This document shows, piece after piece, positions 1 through 8,781 of a stretch of DNA of 64,000 nt. The stretch covers positions 1 through 64,000 of the forward strand of contig MESQ01000007.1 of NCBI GenBank assembly GCA_001771065.1, given 5' to 3'. The translations under genes were made by a program, and so were the position numbers. Positions within the stretch are counted from its first letter, which is position 1, and each line of letters opens with the position of its first letter. The stretch is from Burkholderiales bacterium RIFOXYD12_FULL_59_19. Lineage in GTDB: Bacteria; Pseudomonadota; Gammaproteobacteria; Burkholderiales; Burkholderiaceae_C. Below the pieces are notes generated by a model. It worked only from the letters and a program-made list of their open reading frames with translations. It made no database searches and had not been told where the DNA came from.

Positions 1-202
1 ACTGTGTCACGCCACAAGACACGGCAATGATCTCGGTGGCGACGCCTTTTTCTCGCAAACGCACGGCTTCTTCGATGGCGATTTCGTCGAACGGGTTCAT
101 GCTCATTTTGACGTTGGCCAGGTCAACGCCGCTGCCATCACTTTTGACGCGTACCTTGACGTTGTAGTCCACCACACGTTTGACTGCGACGAGTATTTTC
201 AT
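1..202 (-). CDS. etfB: Electron transfer flavoprotein beta subunit, N-terminal part
   Basis: The gene is cut by the window edge; only the first 67 residues are present. They begin [17 protein letters not shown] and contain the [18 protein letters not shown] stretch typical of EtfB, the AMP-binding ETF subunit. With EtfA it accepts electrons from acyl-CoA dehydrogenases, including glutaryl-CoA dehydrogenase, and passes them to ETF-ubiquinone oxidoreductase. It lies 19 bp downstream of the glutaryl-CoA dehydrogenase gene on the same strand, so co-transcription is likely. The start is the ATG whose complement is at 200-202. The identity is clear even from the fragment. Confidence 0.93.
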   Translation of the reverse strand, partial: MKILVAVKRVVDYNVKVRVKSDGSGVDLANVKMSMNPFDEIAIEEAVRLREKGVATEIIAVSCGVTQ

Positions 203-221
203 TTCAAAGGCTCCAGAATTA

Positions 222-1412
222 TCAGAATGCGGCAATGCCGGTGATGGCGCGGCCCAAAATCAGGGCGTGGATGTCGTGCGTGCCTTCGTAGGTGTTGACA
301 ACTTCCAGGTTGACCAGGTGGCGGGCCACACCGTATTCGTCGCTGATACCGTTACCACCCATCATGTCGCGCGCCAGTCGGGCAATGTCCAGCGACTTGC
401 CGCAGCAGTTGCGCTTCAGGACCGAGGTGATTTCCACCGCTGCCGTGCCCTCATCCTTCATGCGGCCCAAGCGCAGGCAGCCCTGCAGGCCGAGCGAAAT
501 TTCGGTCAACATGTCGGCCAGCTTCTTTTGAATCAATTGGTTGGCCGCCAGCGGTTTGCCAAACTGTTTGCGGTCCAGCACATACTGGCGGGCGCGGGTA
601 AAGCAGTCTTCGGCCGCACCCAGGGTGCCCCAGGCAATGCCGTAGCGGGCGCTGTTGAGGCAGGTGAACGGGCCCTTGAGGCCTTGCACCTCGGGGAAAG
701 CGTTTTCCTCGGGGCAAAACACACTGTCCATGACAATCTCGCCGGTGATGCTGGCACGCAGGCCCACCTTGCCGTGAATGGCCGGAGCGCTCAAGCCCGC
801 CATGCCTTTTTCCAGCACGAAGCCGCGGATGGGACCCACTTGGCCAGATTCGCTCACCTCTTTGGCCCAGACCACAAACACGTCGGCGATCGGGCTGTTG
901 GAAATCCACATCTTGCTGCCCGACAGCTTGTAGCCGCCGGCCACTTTCTGGGCGCGCGTCACCATCGAGCCGGGGTCGGAGCCGTGGTCGGGCTCGGTCA
1001 GGCCGAAGCAGCCAATCCACTCGCCGGTGGCCAACTTGGGCAGAAATTTTTGGCGCTGGGCCTCGGTGCCGAATTCAAAAATGGGCACCATCACCAGCGA
1101 ACTTTGCACACTCATCATGGAGCGGTAGCCACTGTCCACGCGCTCCACTTCGCGGGCAATCAAGCCGTAGGCCACGTAGTTCAGGCCGGGGCCGCCATAG
1201 GCTTCGGGAATGGTGGGGCCAAGCAGGCCGAGTTCACCCATTTCGCGGAAGATGCCGGCGTCGGTCGTGCCATTTCGAAAAGCCTGTGTCACGCGGGGCA
1301 GCAGCTTGTCCTGACTGTAGGCGAAGGCGGCATCGCGCACCATGCGTTCGTCATCGCTGAGTTGCAGATCCAGCAGAAAAGTGTCTTGCCAGTTGAATGC
1401 GGCGTGCGCCAT
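222..1412 (-). CDS. gcdH: Glutaryl-CoA dehydrogenase
   Basis: This 396-residue FAD enzyme oxidises and decarboxylates glutaryl-CoA to crotonyl-CoA. Its length is normal for the family. It has the acyl-CoA dehydrogenase core motif ([12 protein letters not shown]), the [13 protein letters not shown] segment seen in glutaryl-CoA dehydrogenases, and the catalytic Glu in TYEGTHDIH near residue 376. It lies just beyond the terminator of the ABC importer operon and directly ahead of etfB, its likely electron acceptor. In this setting it fits the lower part of pimeloyl-CoA breakdown, where beta-oxidation of the C7 diacid gives glutaryl-CoA. It could equally serve lysine or aromatic-acid catabolism. 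Confidence 0.93.
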   Translation of the reverse strand: MAHAAFNWQDTFLLDLQLSDDERMVRDAAFAYSQDKLLPRVTQAFRNGTTDAGIFREMGELGLLGPTIPEAYGGPGLNYVAYGLIAREVERVDSGYRSMMSVQSSLVMVPIFEFGTEAQRQKFLPKLATGEWIGCFGLTEPDHGSDPGSMVTRAQKVAGGYKLSGSKMWISNSPIADVFVVWAKEVSESGQVGPIRGFVLEKGMAGLSAPAIHGKVGLRASITGEIVMDSVFCPEENAFPEVQGLKGPFTCLNSARYGIAWGTLGAAEDCFTRARQYVLDRKQFGKPLAANQLIQKKLADMLTEISLGLQGCLRLGRMKDEGTAAVEITSVLKRNCCGKSLDIARLARDMMGGNGISDEYGVARHLVNLEVVNTYEGTHDIHALILGRAITGIAAF

Positions 1413-1443
1413 GAGAGGTCTCCGATTGAAAACAAAAAATACA

Positions 1444-1469
1444 GAAAAAGTCCTCCCTCGCGGGAGGAC
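1444..1469 (-). terminator. Rho-independent terminator after the ABC importer operon
   Basis: A perfect 8-bp stem (GTCCTCCC / GGGAGGAC, positions 1450-1457 and 1462-1469) closes a 4-nt loop. Read on the minus strand it is followed by a run of five T (complement of 1445-1449). It lies immediately downstream of the substrate-binding protein gene and upstream of gcdH, separating the importer operon from gcdH-etfB. Confidence 0.85.
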
Positions 1470-1479
1470 ATACAGTCAA

Positions 1480-2667
1480 TTACATCTTGCACAAAGGCGA
1501 TGCGGGCGGGGTCAGTGAGGTATCAAAAGTCTGCTCGACCACCTGGCGCAGCGCGCCGTCAACTGATTTGACACGGCCCACATAATTGGGGAGTACCAAC
1601 TGGTTGTCGGACGCGCGTAAGGCCACCTTGCCGTAGATGGTGTCGAGGGTGACGTTTTGACGCAGGGCATTGGTCACGTCGGCGGGCTTGACACTTTTGG
1701 CCAGCTTCACACCTTCAAACATGACCTGGATGCCGTTGTATGCCTGGCCTTCCACGTCGGTCGGCAGGCGATTGAACTTGGCCTTGAACGACTTGACAAA
1801 GTCCTTGTTACGCGGGTTGTCCAGGTCAGGCGAGTAGCCCAGGTTGCCCGGCACACCTTCGTAGAACTTGCCGACGGCATTGATCATGAAGTTGGACAGC
1901 ATGGCGTGGGTGAGCAGCGGGGTTTTGAGGTTGAACTCTGCCGACTGCTTCATGAAAGCGATGGCGTCGCGGCCGACCTCGGCCACCCAAATCGCGTCCA
2001 CGTTGGCCGCCTTGAGTTGTGCCAGATAGGGTGAGAAATCCTTGGTGCCCAGCGGGACATACAGGCTCAGCGGCACTTTTTTGCCCTGGGCTTCCACCGC
2101 TTTCTTGAACGATTCGGCCGAGTCACGGCCCCAGACGTAGTCGGCACCAAGGGTGGCAAAGGTGTTGCCCTTGATGGTCTTGGCCCACTCCTTGATCATG
2201 GCGATGTCCATGGCATCCGAGTGGTTGGTGCGGATGGCGCGCGCCTTGCAACTGTCGGTGGTGATCTTGTCAGACTTGGACGCCTGCACAAAGTAGGCAG
2301 CGTCCCAACGGTCCAGGTTCTGCATGATGGCCAGTGATACCGACGACGGCACCGCGCCAATCAGCAGGTTGTAGCCGTCGCGGGACAGCTTTTCGGCCAT
2401 ACGGCGCCCAGCATCGGGTGTGCTCTCGTCGTCAGCCTCGGACAGCTCGACCTTGCGGCCATCAACACCACCTTTTGTATTGGCTTCTTCAATGGCGAAC
2501 CTGATGGCGTTGATGACTTCACCGCCCTGCTCGGCGAAAACGCCGGACTTGGACGACACCAGGCCGACCTTGACCGGGTCTTTGGCTTGGGCCTGTGCCG
2601 CCATCGGCAAGGCAGCGGCCAGGGTCAGCGCGGCGAGAGTGCGTTGTAGGGGTTTCAGTTTGAACAT
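1480..2667 (-). CDS. ABC transporter substrate-binding protein, Leu/Ile/Val-type family
   Basis: This 395-residue periplasmic binding protein belongs to the LivJ/LivK-like (type I periplasmic binding fold) family. It starts with a signal peptide: a basic N-terminus, a hydrophobic stretch, and a probable cleavage after AQA near residue 27. The mature protein begins with a VKVGLVSSKSGVFAEQG strand-turn typical of the family. It is the last gene of the importer operon, 72 bp after the second ATPase gene and just before a terminator. Because the operon starts with a cyclohexanecarboxyl-CoA ligase gene, an alicyclic or aromatic acid is a more likely ligand than an amino acid; that is an inference from context. 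Confidence 0.85.
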   Translation of the reverse strand: MFKLKPLQRTLAALTLAAALPMAAQAQAKDPVKVGLVSSKSGVFAEQGGEVINAIRFAIEEANTKGGVDGRKVELSEADDESTPDAGRRMAEKLSRDGYNLLIGAVPSSVSLAIMQNLDRWDAAYFVQASKSDKITTDSCKARAIRTNHSDAMDIAMIKEWAKTIKGNTFATLGADYVWGRDSAESFKKAVEAQGKKVPLSLYVPLGTKDFSPYLAQLKAANVDAIWVAEVGRDAIAFMKQSAEFNLKTPLLTHAMLSNFMINAVGKFYEGVPGNLGYSPDLDNPRNKDFVKSFKAKFNRLPTDVEGQAYNGIQVMFEGVKLAKSVKPADVTNALRQNVTLDTIYGKVALRASDNQLVLPNYVGRVKSVDGALRQVVEQTFDTSLTPPASPLCKM

Positions 2668-2739
2668 GTTGTTGTCTCCAGATGGATATAAATTGCCGGA
2701 ATCGGTCCGGTCACCGCTACTTTCACGAAAAAATTCGGG

Positions 2740-3444
2740 TCAAACCATGATGTGGCTCTCAAGATTGAGCAGGCTCTCGCGGGTGTTCTCAACCCGCCCT
2801 TGCGCCACCACGGCGCCTTTGGTCATGGCGCAATAACGCTCGGCCACACGCATCACCAGGCTCATGTTTTGCTCAATCAACAACAGCGCGGTGCCCTGGG
2901 TTGCGACCTGGTTGAAGATGTCGGCCAGCTGGTCCACGATCACCGGGGCCAGGCCCTCGGTGGGCTCGTCCAGCAAAATCAGACTGGGGTTGGCCATCAG
3001 CGCCCGACCGACGGCCAGCATCTGCTGCTGACCGCCTGAGAGCGCCGTGCCGGGGGTGTGGGCGCGCTCTTGCAGAATGGGAAACAGCTTGTAGATTTCG
3101 GCCACATTCCAGGGGCCTTTGCGGCCGACCGCAGCACCAAGCTGCAGGTTTTCCTCGACTGACAAATTGGCCACAATGCGCCGGCCTTGCGGCACCACCA
3201 CCACGCCGTGCTGCGCCGCCATATAAGGGCGCGGCTTTTTCAAAGCGTAAGAACCCAAATGAATCTGTCCGCTACGCAGTGTGGCCAGCCCAAAAATGGT
3301 GTTGACCACCGTGGTTTTGCCAACACCATTGCGGCCAATCAGGGCCACCCGCTCGCCGGCATTCACCGTCAAGTCAAGGTCGTACAAAATGTGCGCCGAA
3401 CCATAAAAGGCGTTGACTTGCTCAAGCTTTAATAAAGCCGTCAT
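2740..3444 (-). CDS. ABC transporter ATPase, LivF type
   Basis: This 234-residue ATPase is the length expected of LivF. Walker A is GRNGVGKTTVVN, the signature is LSGGQQQMLAVGRAL and Walker B is LILLDEPTEGLAP, all intact. Its start overlaps the end of the LivG-type gene by 4 bp, so the two are translationally coupled. It should form the nucleotide-binding pair with that protein and power uptake through the two permeases upstream in the same operon. Confidence 0.9.
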   Translation of the reverse strand: MTALLKLEQVNAFYGSAHILYDLDLTVNAGERVALIGRNGVGKTTVVNTIFGLATLRSGQIHLGSYALKKPRPYMAAQHGVVVVPQGRRIVANLSVEENLQLGAAVGRKGPWNVAEIYKLFPILQERAHTPGTALSGGQQQMLAVGRALMANPSLILLDEPTEGLAPVIVDQLADIFNQVATQGTALLLIEQNMSLVMRVAERYCAMTKGAVVAQGRVENTRESLLNLESHIMV

Positions 3445-4172
3445 GCTGCGCTCCCGAGATAAGCGGTGCGCACCCTGGGGTCAGCCCGCACCGTGGCGGG
3501 TTCGCCCGTGGCAATCACGCGACCGAGTTCAAATACCGTCACCACATCAGAGATGCCAAACACCACGTCCATGTCGTGCTCGACCAGCAGCACCGAGACG
3601 TCCCAGCGTGAAGTCAAGGCCTGCAGGTGTTTGGCCAGATCGTGTGACTCTTTTACCGACAGGCCGGCCATGGGCTCGTCCAGCAGCAAGACTGCCGGGC
3701 GGCCCACCAGCGCCAGCGCCAAATCCAGGCGACGCTGCTCGCCATAACCCAGATCTGCCGCCACGGCGTGGCTCAGGTGCATCAGGTCAAGTTCCCCCAG
3801 GATGGCGTCGGCGTCGGCGCCCGAATCAACCACCCCCATCTTGTACGAGGCCAGCTCCACCTGCTGGCGTACCATCATTTGCCCAAAAATACTGGTGCGC
3901 TGAAAGCTCCGCGACAAGCCGCGTTGCCTGCGCTCGGTCGGGCCCAGGTCGGTGACGTCAACACCCGCCAGCAACACCTTGCCCCGGGTCAGTCGCACAC
4001 GGCCGGTGAAGGCATCAATGACAGTGGATTTACCGGCACCGTTGGGCCCGATCAGCCCGTGAATCTGGCCGCGCTTGAGGCTGATGTCCACGCCGTCGAC
4101 CGCCTTGACACCACCGTAGTGGATAGCCACATCCTGTGCATCCAGCACCAGTTCCTTATCTGACGTGTCCAT
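3441..4172 (-). CDS. ABC transporter ATPase, LivG type
   Basis: This 243-residue ATPase has Walker A GPNGAGKSTVIDAFTG, an ABC signature region in which the usual LSGGQ is replaced by LGYGEQRRLDLALAL, and Walker B VLLLDEPMAGLS. LGYGEQ-type variants are common in LivG-like proteins. It overlaps the LivF-type gene by 4 bp and abuts the LivM-type permease gene with no gap. It is one of two ATPases of the importer. Confidence 0.9.
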   Translation of the reverse strand: MDTSDKELVLDAQDVAIHYGGVKAVDGVDISLKRGQIHGLIGPNGAGKSTVIDAFTGRVRLTRGKVLLAGVDVTDLGPTERRQRGLSRSFQRTSIFGQMMVRQQVELASYKMGVVDSGADADAILGELDLMHLSHAVAADLGYGEQRRLDLALALVGRPAVLLLDEPMAGLSVKESHDLAKHLQALTSRWDVSVLLVEHDMDVVFGISDVVTVFELGRVIATGEPATVRADPRVRTAYLGSAA

Positions 4173-5150
4173 TCAATGCCCCAATGTCTTGGCCAGCGCG
4201 CCGGGGGCAGACTTGCCTCTGACCAATTTCGCCAGCGCCCCGGCAATGCCGGTCGGTGAAAATACGATGACCACGATCAAGGTGATGCCGAAAATGGCCA
4301 TCCAGTGGCTGGCATAGTGGCCCAGGATGTCCTTGGCCAAAAAGTACACCACGGCGCCCAGGGCTGGTCCCCACAACACCTTGTGCCCGCCCACGACCAC
4401 CATCATCAGCGCCACCCCGGACAGGCTCCAGTGCAGGTTTTCTGGCGAGACAAAACCGGTGTTCAAGGCTGACAACAAACCCGCCACACCGGTCACAGTG
4501 GCCGACAGGGCGTAGACCACAGCCCGTGGCAGCAAGGTGCGGATACCGATGAAGCGGGCCCGCTCCTCGTTGTCACGGACGGCTTCGGTGATGCTGCCAA
4601 AACGGGTGCGCAGCAGCAGCGACAGCAGCAGCAACACCACGACCAGGGTCACCCAGCAAATCAGAAACATCATGTCCGGCTTGACCAGTTTTGACATTGA
4701 TACGCCAAACAGCGTGGCCGGCCACTCAATGCTCATGCCATCGGCACCGCCAGTGAGGCCGCGTGAACGCGAAGCAGTGAGGTAGAACATCTGGCCAATG
4801 GCCAGCGTCAACATGCCAAAGGCAATGCCTGGCACCCGCACAATCACCAAGCCCATGACAAAGGCCATCAAGGTCAAGGCCAGCAGAGTGACCAAAATGG
4901 CCGCTTCGGCGGGCATGGTGTTAAGTTGCAGCAGGATGCCAATAAAGTAGCCCGCCGAGCCAAAAAACAAGGCGTGGCCAAAGCTGACCATGCCGTTTTG
5001 CCGCAGCAGCAGGCCGATGCCGATGGCAAACACCGCGTAAATGATGGCCTGCGTGAGCAGGGACAACAGGTTGGCAGAACCACCCAGTGCCACACTGCCC
5101 CCCACCGCCAGCGCGATGGCGGTACTTAGGCCAATTCGTTGAATAGACAT
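4173..5150 (-). CDS. ABC transporter permease, LivM type
   Basis: This inner-membrane permease of about 325 residues has around nine hydrophobic segments. It carries the family signatures GLLLRQNGMVSFGHALFFG near the N-terminus and the RDNEERARFIG loop that contacts the ATPase. The ATG at 5150 is preferred because AAAAGGG lies about 10 nt upstream. A TTG at 5168 would add six residues and overlap the previous gene. It pairs with the LivH-type permease. The family normally carries branched-chain amino acids, but related systems carry aromatic and alicyclic acids. Confidence 0.88.
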   Translation of the reverse strand: MSIQRIGLSTAIALAVGGSVALGGSANLLSLLTQAIIYAVFAIGIGLLLRQNGMVSFGHALFFGSAGYFIGILLQLNTMPAEAAILVTLLALTLMAFVMGLVIVRVPGIAFGMLTLAIGQMFYLTASRSRGLTGGADGMSIEWPATLFGVSMSKLVKPDMMFLICWVTLVVVLLLLSLLLRTRFGSITEAVRDNEERARFIGIRTLLPRAVVYALSATVTGVAGLLSALNTGFVSPENLHWSLSGVALMMVVVGGHKVLWGPALGAVVYFLAKDILGHYASHWMAIFGITLIVVIVFSPTGIAGALAKLVRGKSAPGALAKTLGH

Positions 5151-5164
5151 GATGGGCACCCTTT

Positions 5165-6016
5165 TCAAGTACGGCTGCCGGCCAGCCCGGCCGGCTTCCA
5201 GATCAGGATGGCGACCATCAGCGCAAAGGGGAGCATGGCGGCAAGGTCAGGCAAATACACCGCGCCCACCGCCTGAATCATCCCCAGCACCATCGCCGCA
5301 ACAAAAGCGCCAGCCAGCGAGCCTAAGCCCCCGATCACCACCACCACAAACGAATCAATGATCACGTCGCTGCTCATGGACGGCGACAAGGACAGGAAGG
5401 GTGCCGCAACCACACCGGCCAAACCGGCCAGGGCGGTGCCCAGCCCCACCACACCGGCGCTGAGCAGGTCGGTGTTGACACCCTGCATGGCGGTGGTGGT
5501 GGGGTCGGTGCTGGCGGCGCGCACAAACAGGCCCATCTTGGAATAACGCAGCCACAGCGTCAGACCCAGGGCGACCAGGGCACCCATGCCAATCACCGCA
5601 ATGCGATACGCCGGCACCGGGGTACCGAACAAATCCACCGTGATGTTGAGCGCCTCTGGCGCCGACATTGAAAAGTTGCTTTTTCCCCAGACTGTCAGCA
5701 CAAAGTCTTCGATGACCAGCAGCAGGCCAAAAGTGACCAGCACCACGCTCAAGGGGTCACGGTCCTGCAGCAGCCGAAAACCATAGCGGTCCAGCAGCAC
5801 ACCCAGAACGGCCATGATGGCGGGGGCTGCCACCAGCGCCACCCAGAAGTTGCTGTAGCCAGCAATCGAATAACCAAGGTAGGCCCCCAGCATGTAAAGT
5901 GAGCCGTGGGCGAAATTCACGACCCGACGCAGGCCATAGATCAAGGCTAGGCCCGAGCACATCACGATGAGCAATGCGCCATAGACCAGGCCGTTGAATA
6001 GATTGATAGTTAACAC
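5165..6016 (-). CDS. ABC transporter permease, LivH type
   Basis: This 283-residue membrane permease has the LivH-type N-terminus (NGLVYGALLIVMCSGLALIYG) followed by RRVVNFAHGSLYMLGAY, and a C-terminal VIGGLGSLAGAFVAA block. It is the first transporter gene in the operon, 29 bp downstream of the short-chain dehydrogenase gene. It should form the translocation pore together with the LivM-type protein encoded next. Confidence 0.9.
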   Translation of the reverse strand: MLTINLFNGLVYGALLIVMCSGLALIYGLRRVVNFAHGSLYMLGAYLGYSIAGYSNFWVALVAAPAIMAVLGVLLDRYGFRLLQDRDPLSVVLVTFGLLLVIEDFVLTVWGKSNFSMSAPEALNITVDLFGTPVPAYRIAVIGMGALVALGLTLWLRYSKMGLFVRAASTDPTTTAMQGVNTDLLSAGVVGLGTALAGLAGVVAAPFLSLSPSMSSDVIIDSFVVVVIGGLGSLAGAFVAAMVLGMIQAVGAVYLPDLAAMLPFALMVAILIWKPAGLAGSRT

Positions 6017-6045
6017 AGTGTGTCTCCTTGTTTTTAATGGAAGGT

Positions 6046-6861
6046 TCAGGCTGAAGCCAACTCGGTCACGGGTCGCAACGAAGAGTCAGGGCCACCAAAT
6101 GCCGTCCAACCGCCATCGACTGGTAGCACCGCGCCCGTGATGTAACTGGCCCTGCCGGAGCCGAGGAAAACAATGGCTTCGGCAATTTCCGCCGGGGTCG
6201 CCATACGCCCCAGTGGGGTCCGGTGCGCGATTGCCTTGGCATCCAGCGCACCTTTGCGTTCAAGCGCGTCGATCAGGTCCGTGCGCACATAACCCGGTGC
6301 TACTGCGTTGACACGGACGCCGTCGCGCGCCCATTCACTCGCCATGGCACGCGTCATGCCCACAATGCCGGCCTTGGCCGCGCTGTAGGCGTTGCGTGCG
6401 GACAGGCCGGTGCTGCTGGCAATGGAGCCCAGATTGACAATGCTGCCGCGCTCGCCGGTGGCAGTGGGTGTGGCCTGGAGCATGACGCGTGCCGCGGCCT
6501 GGCTCATCAGAAAAGTGCCGCGCAGGTGCACCGCCAGCACCCGGTCAAATGCCTCGACGTTTTGTGCCACGGTCGGGCCAGTCTGGTCACCAATGCCCGC
6601 GTTGTTCACCAAAACGTTGATGCGACCAAAGGCAGATATCACTGCCGCAATCGCCGCTGCCACGCTGGATTCGCTCGCCACATCACACGCCAGGCCAATG
6701 TGCGGCTGCCCCAGCTCGGTGGCGCGTGCCTGGACGGCATCAACGTTCAGGTCAAGCAGCGCCACGCGGTAGCCCTCTTGCGCCCATCTTTGTGCAGTGG
6801 CCCAACCGATGCCGTTGGCGGCACCGGTGACCACAGCCACCTTGTTCATTGGTGCGTGCAT
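6046..6861 (-). CDS. Short-chain dehydrogenase/reductase in the CHC operon
   Basis: This SDR of about 271 residues has the nucleotide-binding motif TGAANGIG, the NNAG motif, and the catalytic Ser...YSAAK set, ending [11 protein letters not shown]. The ATG at 6861 is chosen because AGGAA stands 9 nt upstream and this leaves a normal 19-bp gap after the ligase gene; a longer frame would overlap it. It lies between aliA and the importer genes. It probably oxidises a hydroxyacyl-CoA or hydroxylated ring acid with NAD(P). It is a second candidate, beside BadH, for a ring-hydroxyl dehydrogenase. The substrate is not evident from sequence. Confidence 0.8.
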   Translation of the reverse strand: MHAPMNKVAVVTGAANGIGWATAQRWAQEGYRVALLDLNVDAVQARATELGQPHIGLACDVASESSVAAAIAAVISAFGRINVLVNNAGIGDQTGPTVAQNVEAFDRVLAVHLRGTFLMSQAAARVMLQATPTATGERGSIVNLGSIASSTGLSARNAYSAAKAGIVGMTRAMASEWARDGVRVNAVAPGYVRTDLIDALERKGALDAKAIAHRTPLGRMATPAEIAEAIVFLGSGRASYITGAVLPVDGGWTAFGGPDSSLRPVTELASA

Positions 6862-6880
6862 GCTTGTTTTTTCCTGGTGA

Positions 6881-8503
6881 TCAGGCAGCAAACGTTTTGG
6901 CCGACTCACGCAACTTGAACTTTTGCAGCTTGCCGCTCGGAGTCTTGGGCAGGTCTTCCATGAGTTCCAGGCGCTCCGGGTGGTACTGGCGCGTCACCTG
7001 GTTGTCGGACAGGTAACGGCTCATTTCTTCCATCGAGAAGCTGTGGCCGGGCTTGACCGTGACAAAGGCGCAGGCTTTCTCACCCAGGCGCGCATCGGGG
7101 TAACCCACGATGGCAACCATGGCCACGGCCGGGTGTTTGTAGAGCAGGTTTTCAACTTCCATCACCGGAATGTTTTCACCGCCTCGGATGATGATGTCCT
7201 TGCTGCGGCCATTGATACGCACATAACCCTCATCGTCCAGGAAAGCCATGTCACCGGTGTCCATCCAGCCGTCCACATCGGTGGCGTTCAGGTGTGGGCG
7301 TTTCAGATAGCCTCCAAACAGCGAGCTGCCGCGTACCAGCAGGCTGCCAGTTTGGCCGTTGGGCAAGGGCTGGCCGTCGACATCGACCACTTTGAGTTCA
7401 ATACCGGGCAAGACGCGTCCGTCGGTACAACCTGATTTTTCGTTGGTGCGACTGGGCTCGGTGATGGTCACTGCGCCGCACTCGGTCATGCCCCAGGCTG
7501 AGCTGACTGCCAGGCCCAGGACGCGGCGGGCGCGCTCGATCAGCACCGGCGGAATCGGCGCGCCAGCACAGCAGAAGTTGGCAAACTGCGGCGACACCGG
7601 GGCACCCGCTTCCGCAGCATTACACATGTCGACCACAAACGGGCTCGACGCCATGCTGAAGGTGATGCCCTCATTGCAAATCATTTCTAGCGCCTGCTTG
7701 GGTTCCCAGATGTCCTGCAGCACTGTGGTGGCGTTTAAGATCAGCGGCACCATGGACAGATAGCCAAAACCGGTCAGGTGCGCCATGGGCGATGCGCCCA
7801 GGATCACGTCTTTTTGTGTCAGACCATAGGCTTCAATGAAGCCATGGAGGTTGGCAAAAAGTGTGTTGGAGGTATGCATGACGCCCTTGGGCTCACCCGT
7901 GGTGCCGGATGTGTACATCAATAGCACCACGTCATCGGGGGCCAGGCCTGGGCCGGTCAGCACCGGCGAGTCGTCGCGCTGTAGCATTGCCTCAAAACTG
8001 TTGGCGCCTTCACCACCCAGCACCACCAGATGCTGCAGAAAGGGCAGGTCGACACGCATGCCGCCCAGCATGGCTTCGTAGTCAAAGCCTTTGTAGGTCT
8101 TGGGCACGATGAGGACCTTGGCTTCACCAAAGTCGAGCATGAACTTGAGCTCGCGCTGGCGGAAGATCGGCATGATCGGGTTCGCCACGGCACCAATGCG
8201 CGCACAGGCCAAGGACAGTGCAATGAACTCCCACCAGTTGGGTAACTGCCAGCTCACCACGTCGCTGTGACCCACGCCGAGTGCCTTCAGGCCACGCGCA
8301 ATGCGATCCACCTGCACATCGAGTGCCCGGTAGCTCAGCCGCAGCGGTTGCGCCAGGTCACTGCGGTAAGCCACCACGGCGGTGTGGTCCGGGCAATTTT
8401 GCAGCGCCTGGTCCAGAAAATGGTTGATGGTCTGGTGGCGCCAAAAACCCGCGGCGGTCATGGCGGTCTGCCGTGGTGGAATTAAAACGGGATCGAATTG
8501 CAT
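6881..8503 (-). CDS. aliA: Cyclohexanecarboxylate-CoA ligase (AMP-forming)
   Basis: This 540-residue acyl-CoA synthetase of the ANL superfamily activates a carboxylic acid to its CoA thioester with ATP. It shows the P-loop [11 protein letters not shown], the WGMTECGA A5-type motif, the hinge [14 protein letters not shown] and a C-terminal Lys in [13 protein letters not shown]. The ATG at 8503 follows AAGGAGA with good spacing, whereas an upstream in-frame extension of 60 residues is AT-rich promoter DNA. It heads the operon with the importer and is divergent from aliB. The N-terminus ([12 protein letters not shown]) agrees with what I recall of Rhodopseudomonas AliA. The exact substrate is an inference. 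Confidence 0.82.
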   Translation of the reverse strand: MQFDPVLIPPRQTAMTAAGFWRHQTINHFLDQALQNCPDHTAVVAYRSDLAQPLRLSYRALDVQVDRIARGLKALGVGHSDVVSWQLPNWWEFIALSLACARIGAVANPIMPIFRQRELKFMLDFGEAKVLIVPKTYKGFDYEAMLGGMRVDLPFLQHLVVLGGEGANSFEAMLQRDDSPVLTGPGLAPDDVVLLMYTSGTTGEPKGVMHTSNTLFANLHGFIEAYGLTQKDVILGASPMAHLTGFGYLSMVPLILNATTVLQDIWEPKQALEMICNEGITFSMASSPFVVDMCNAAEAGAPVSPQFANFCCAGAPIPPVLIERARRVLGLAVSSAWGMTECGAVTITEPSRTNEKSGCTDGRVLPGIELKVVDVDGQPLPNGQTGSLLVRGSSLFGGYLKRPHLNATDVDGWMDTGDMAFLDDEGYVRINGRSKDIIIRGGENIPVMEVENLLYKHPAVAMVAIVGYPDARLGEKACAFVTVKPGHSFSMEEMSRYLSDNQVTRQYHPERLELMEDLPKTPSGKLQKFKLRESAKTFAA

Positions 8504-8557
8504 GGGGTGTCTCCTTGGGTCAAGCAGGCTGCTCTTGCCATCCTGCTTGGTGCCTAA

Positions 8558-8571
8558 AAAATTGCGATGTA
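8558..8571. promoter_or_regulatory. Upstream copy of a direct repeat in the aliA-aliB promoter region
   Basis: The 14-mer AAAATTGCGATGTA recurs with one mismatch at 8654-8667, 96 bp away. The 278-bp divergent region (8504-8781) is clearly AT-richer than the genes around it. Such spaced repeats are plausible operators for the locus regulator; no binding is shown. Confidence 0.4.
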
Positions 8572-8653
8572 CGACAATGTATTTCCATAAGTGTAATTTT
8601 GCAAGACGTTTTTTGAAGAAATTCACTATTTTCTTACTAGGGATTTCCCTAAT

Positions 8654-8667
8654 AAAATTGCGATTTA
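8654..8667. promoter_or_regulatory. Downstream copy of the direct repeat, overlapping an inverted repeat
   Basis: AAAATTGCGATTTA matches the copy at 8558-8571 in 13 of 14 positions. It overlaps a TTGC-N8-GCAA inverted repeat at 8658-8673, the sort of dyad a dimeric regulator could bind. It lies between the divergent aliA and aliB genes. Confidence 0.4.
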
Positions 8668-8722
8668 TTGCAAATTTCTGCAAACATGGTGTAATCCTTG
8701 GAAATTATTTTGAGTAAATATA

Positions 8723-8752
8723 TTGACATGATTTGAATTTCCTTCTTAAACT
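8723..8752 (+). promoter_or_regulatory. Candidate sigma-70 promoter of aliB
   Basis: A consensus -35 box TTGACA (8723-8728) is followed after 18 bp by TAAACT (8747-8752), 4 of 6 matches to the -10 consensus. It ends about 30 bp before the aliB start, leaving a short leader that contains the AGGAGA ribosome-binding site. Confidence 0.5.
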
Positions 8753-8781
8753 GCAGTCACTGGATTAACAAGGAGATTGCA

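Noticed and set aside
180-1571. Long open frame on the plus strand opposite gcdH
   Set aside because: It is the antisense shadow of a certain gene; composition is low-complexity Ala/Gly/His as expected from GC-rich antisense reading, and there is no ribosome-binding site.
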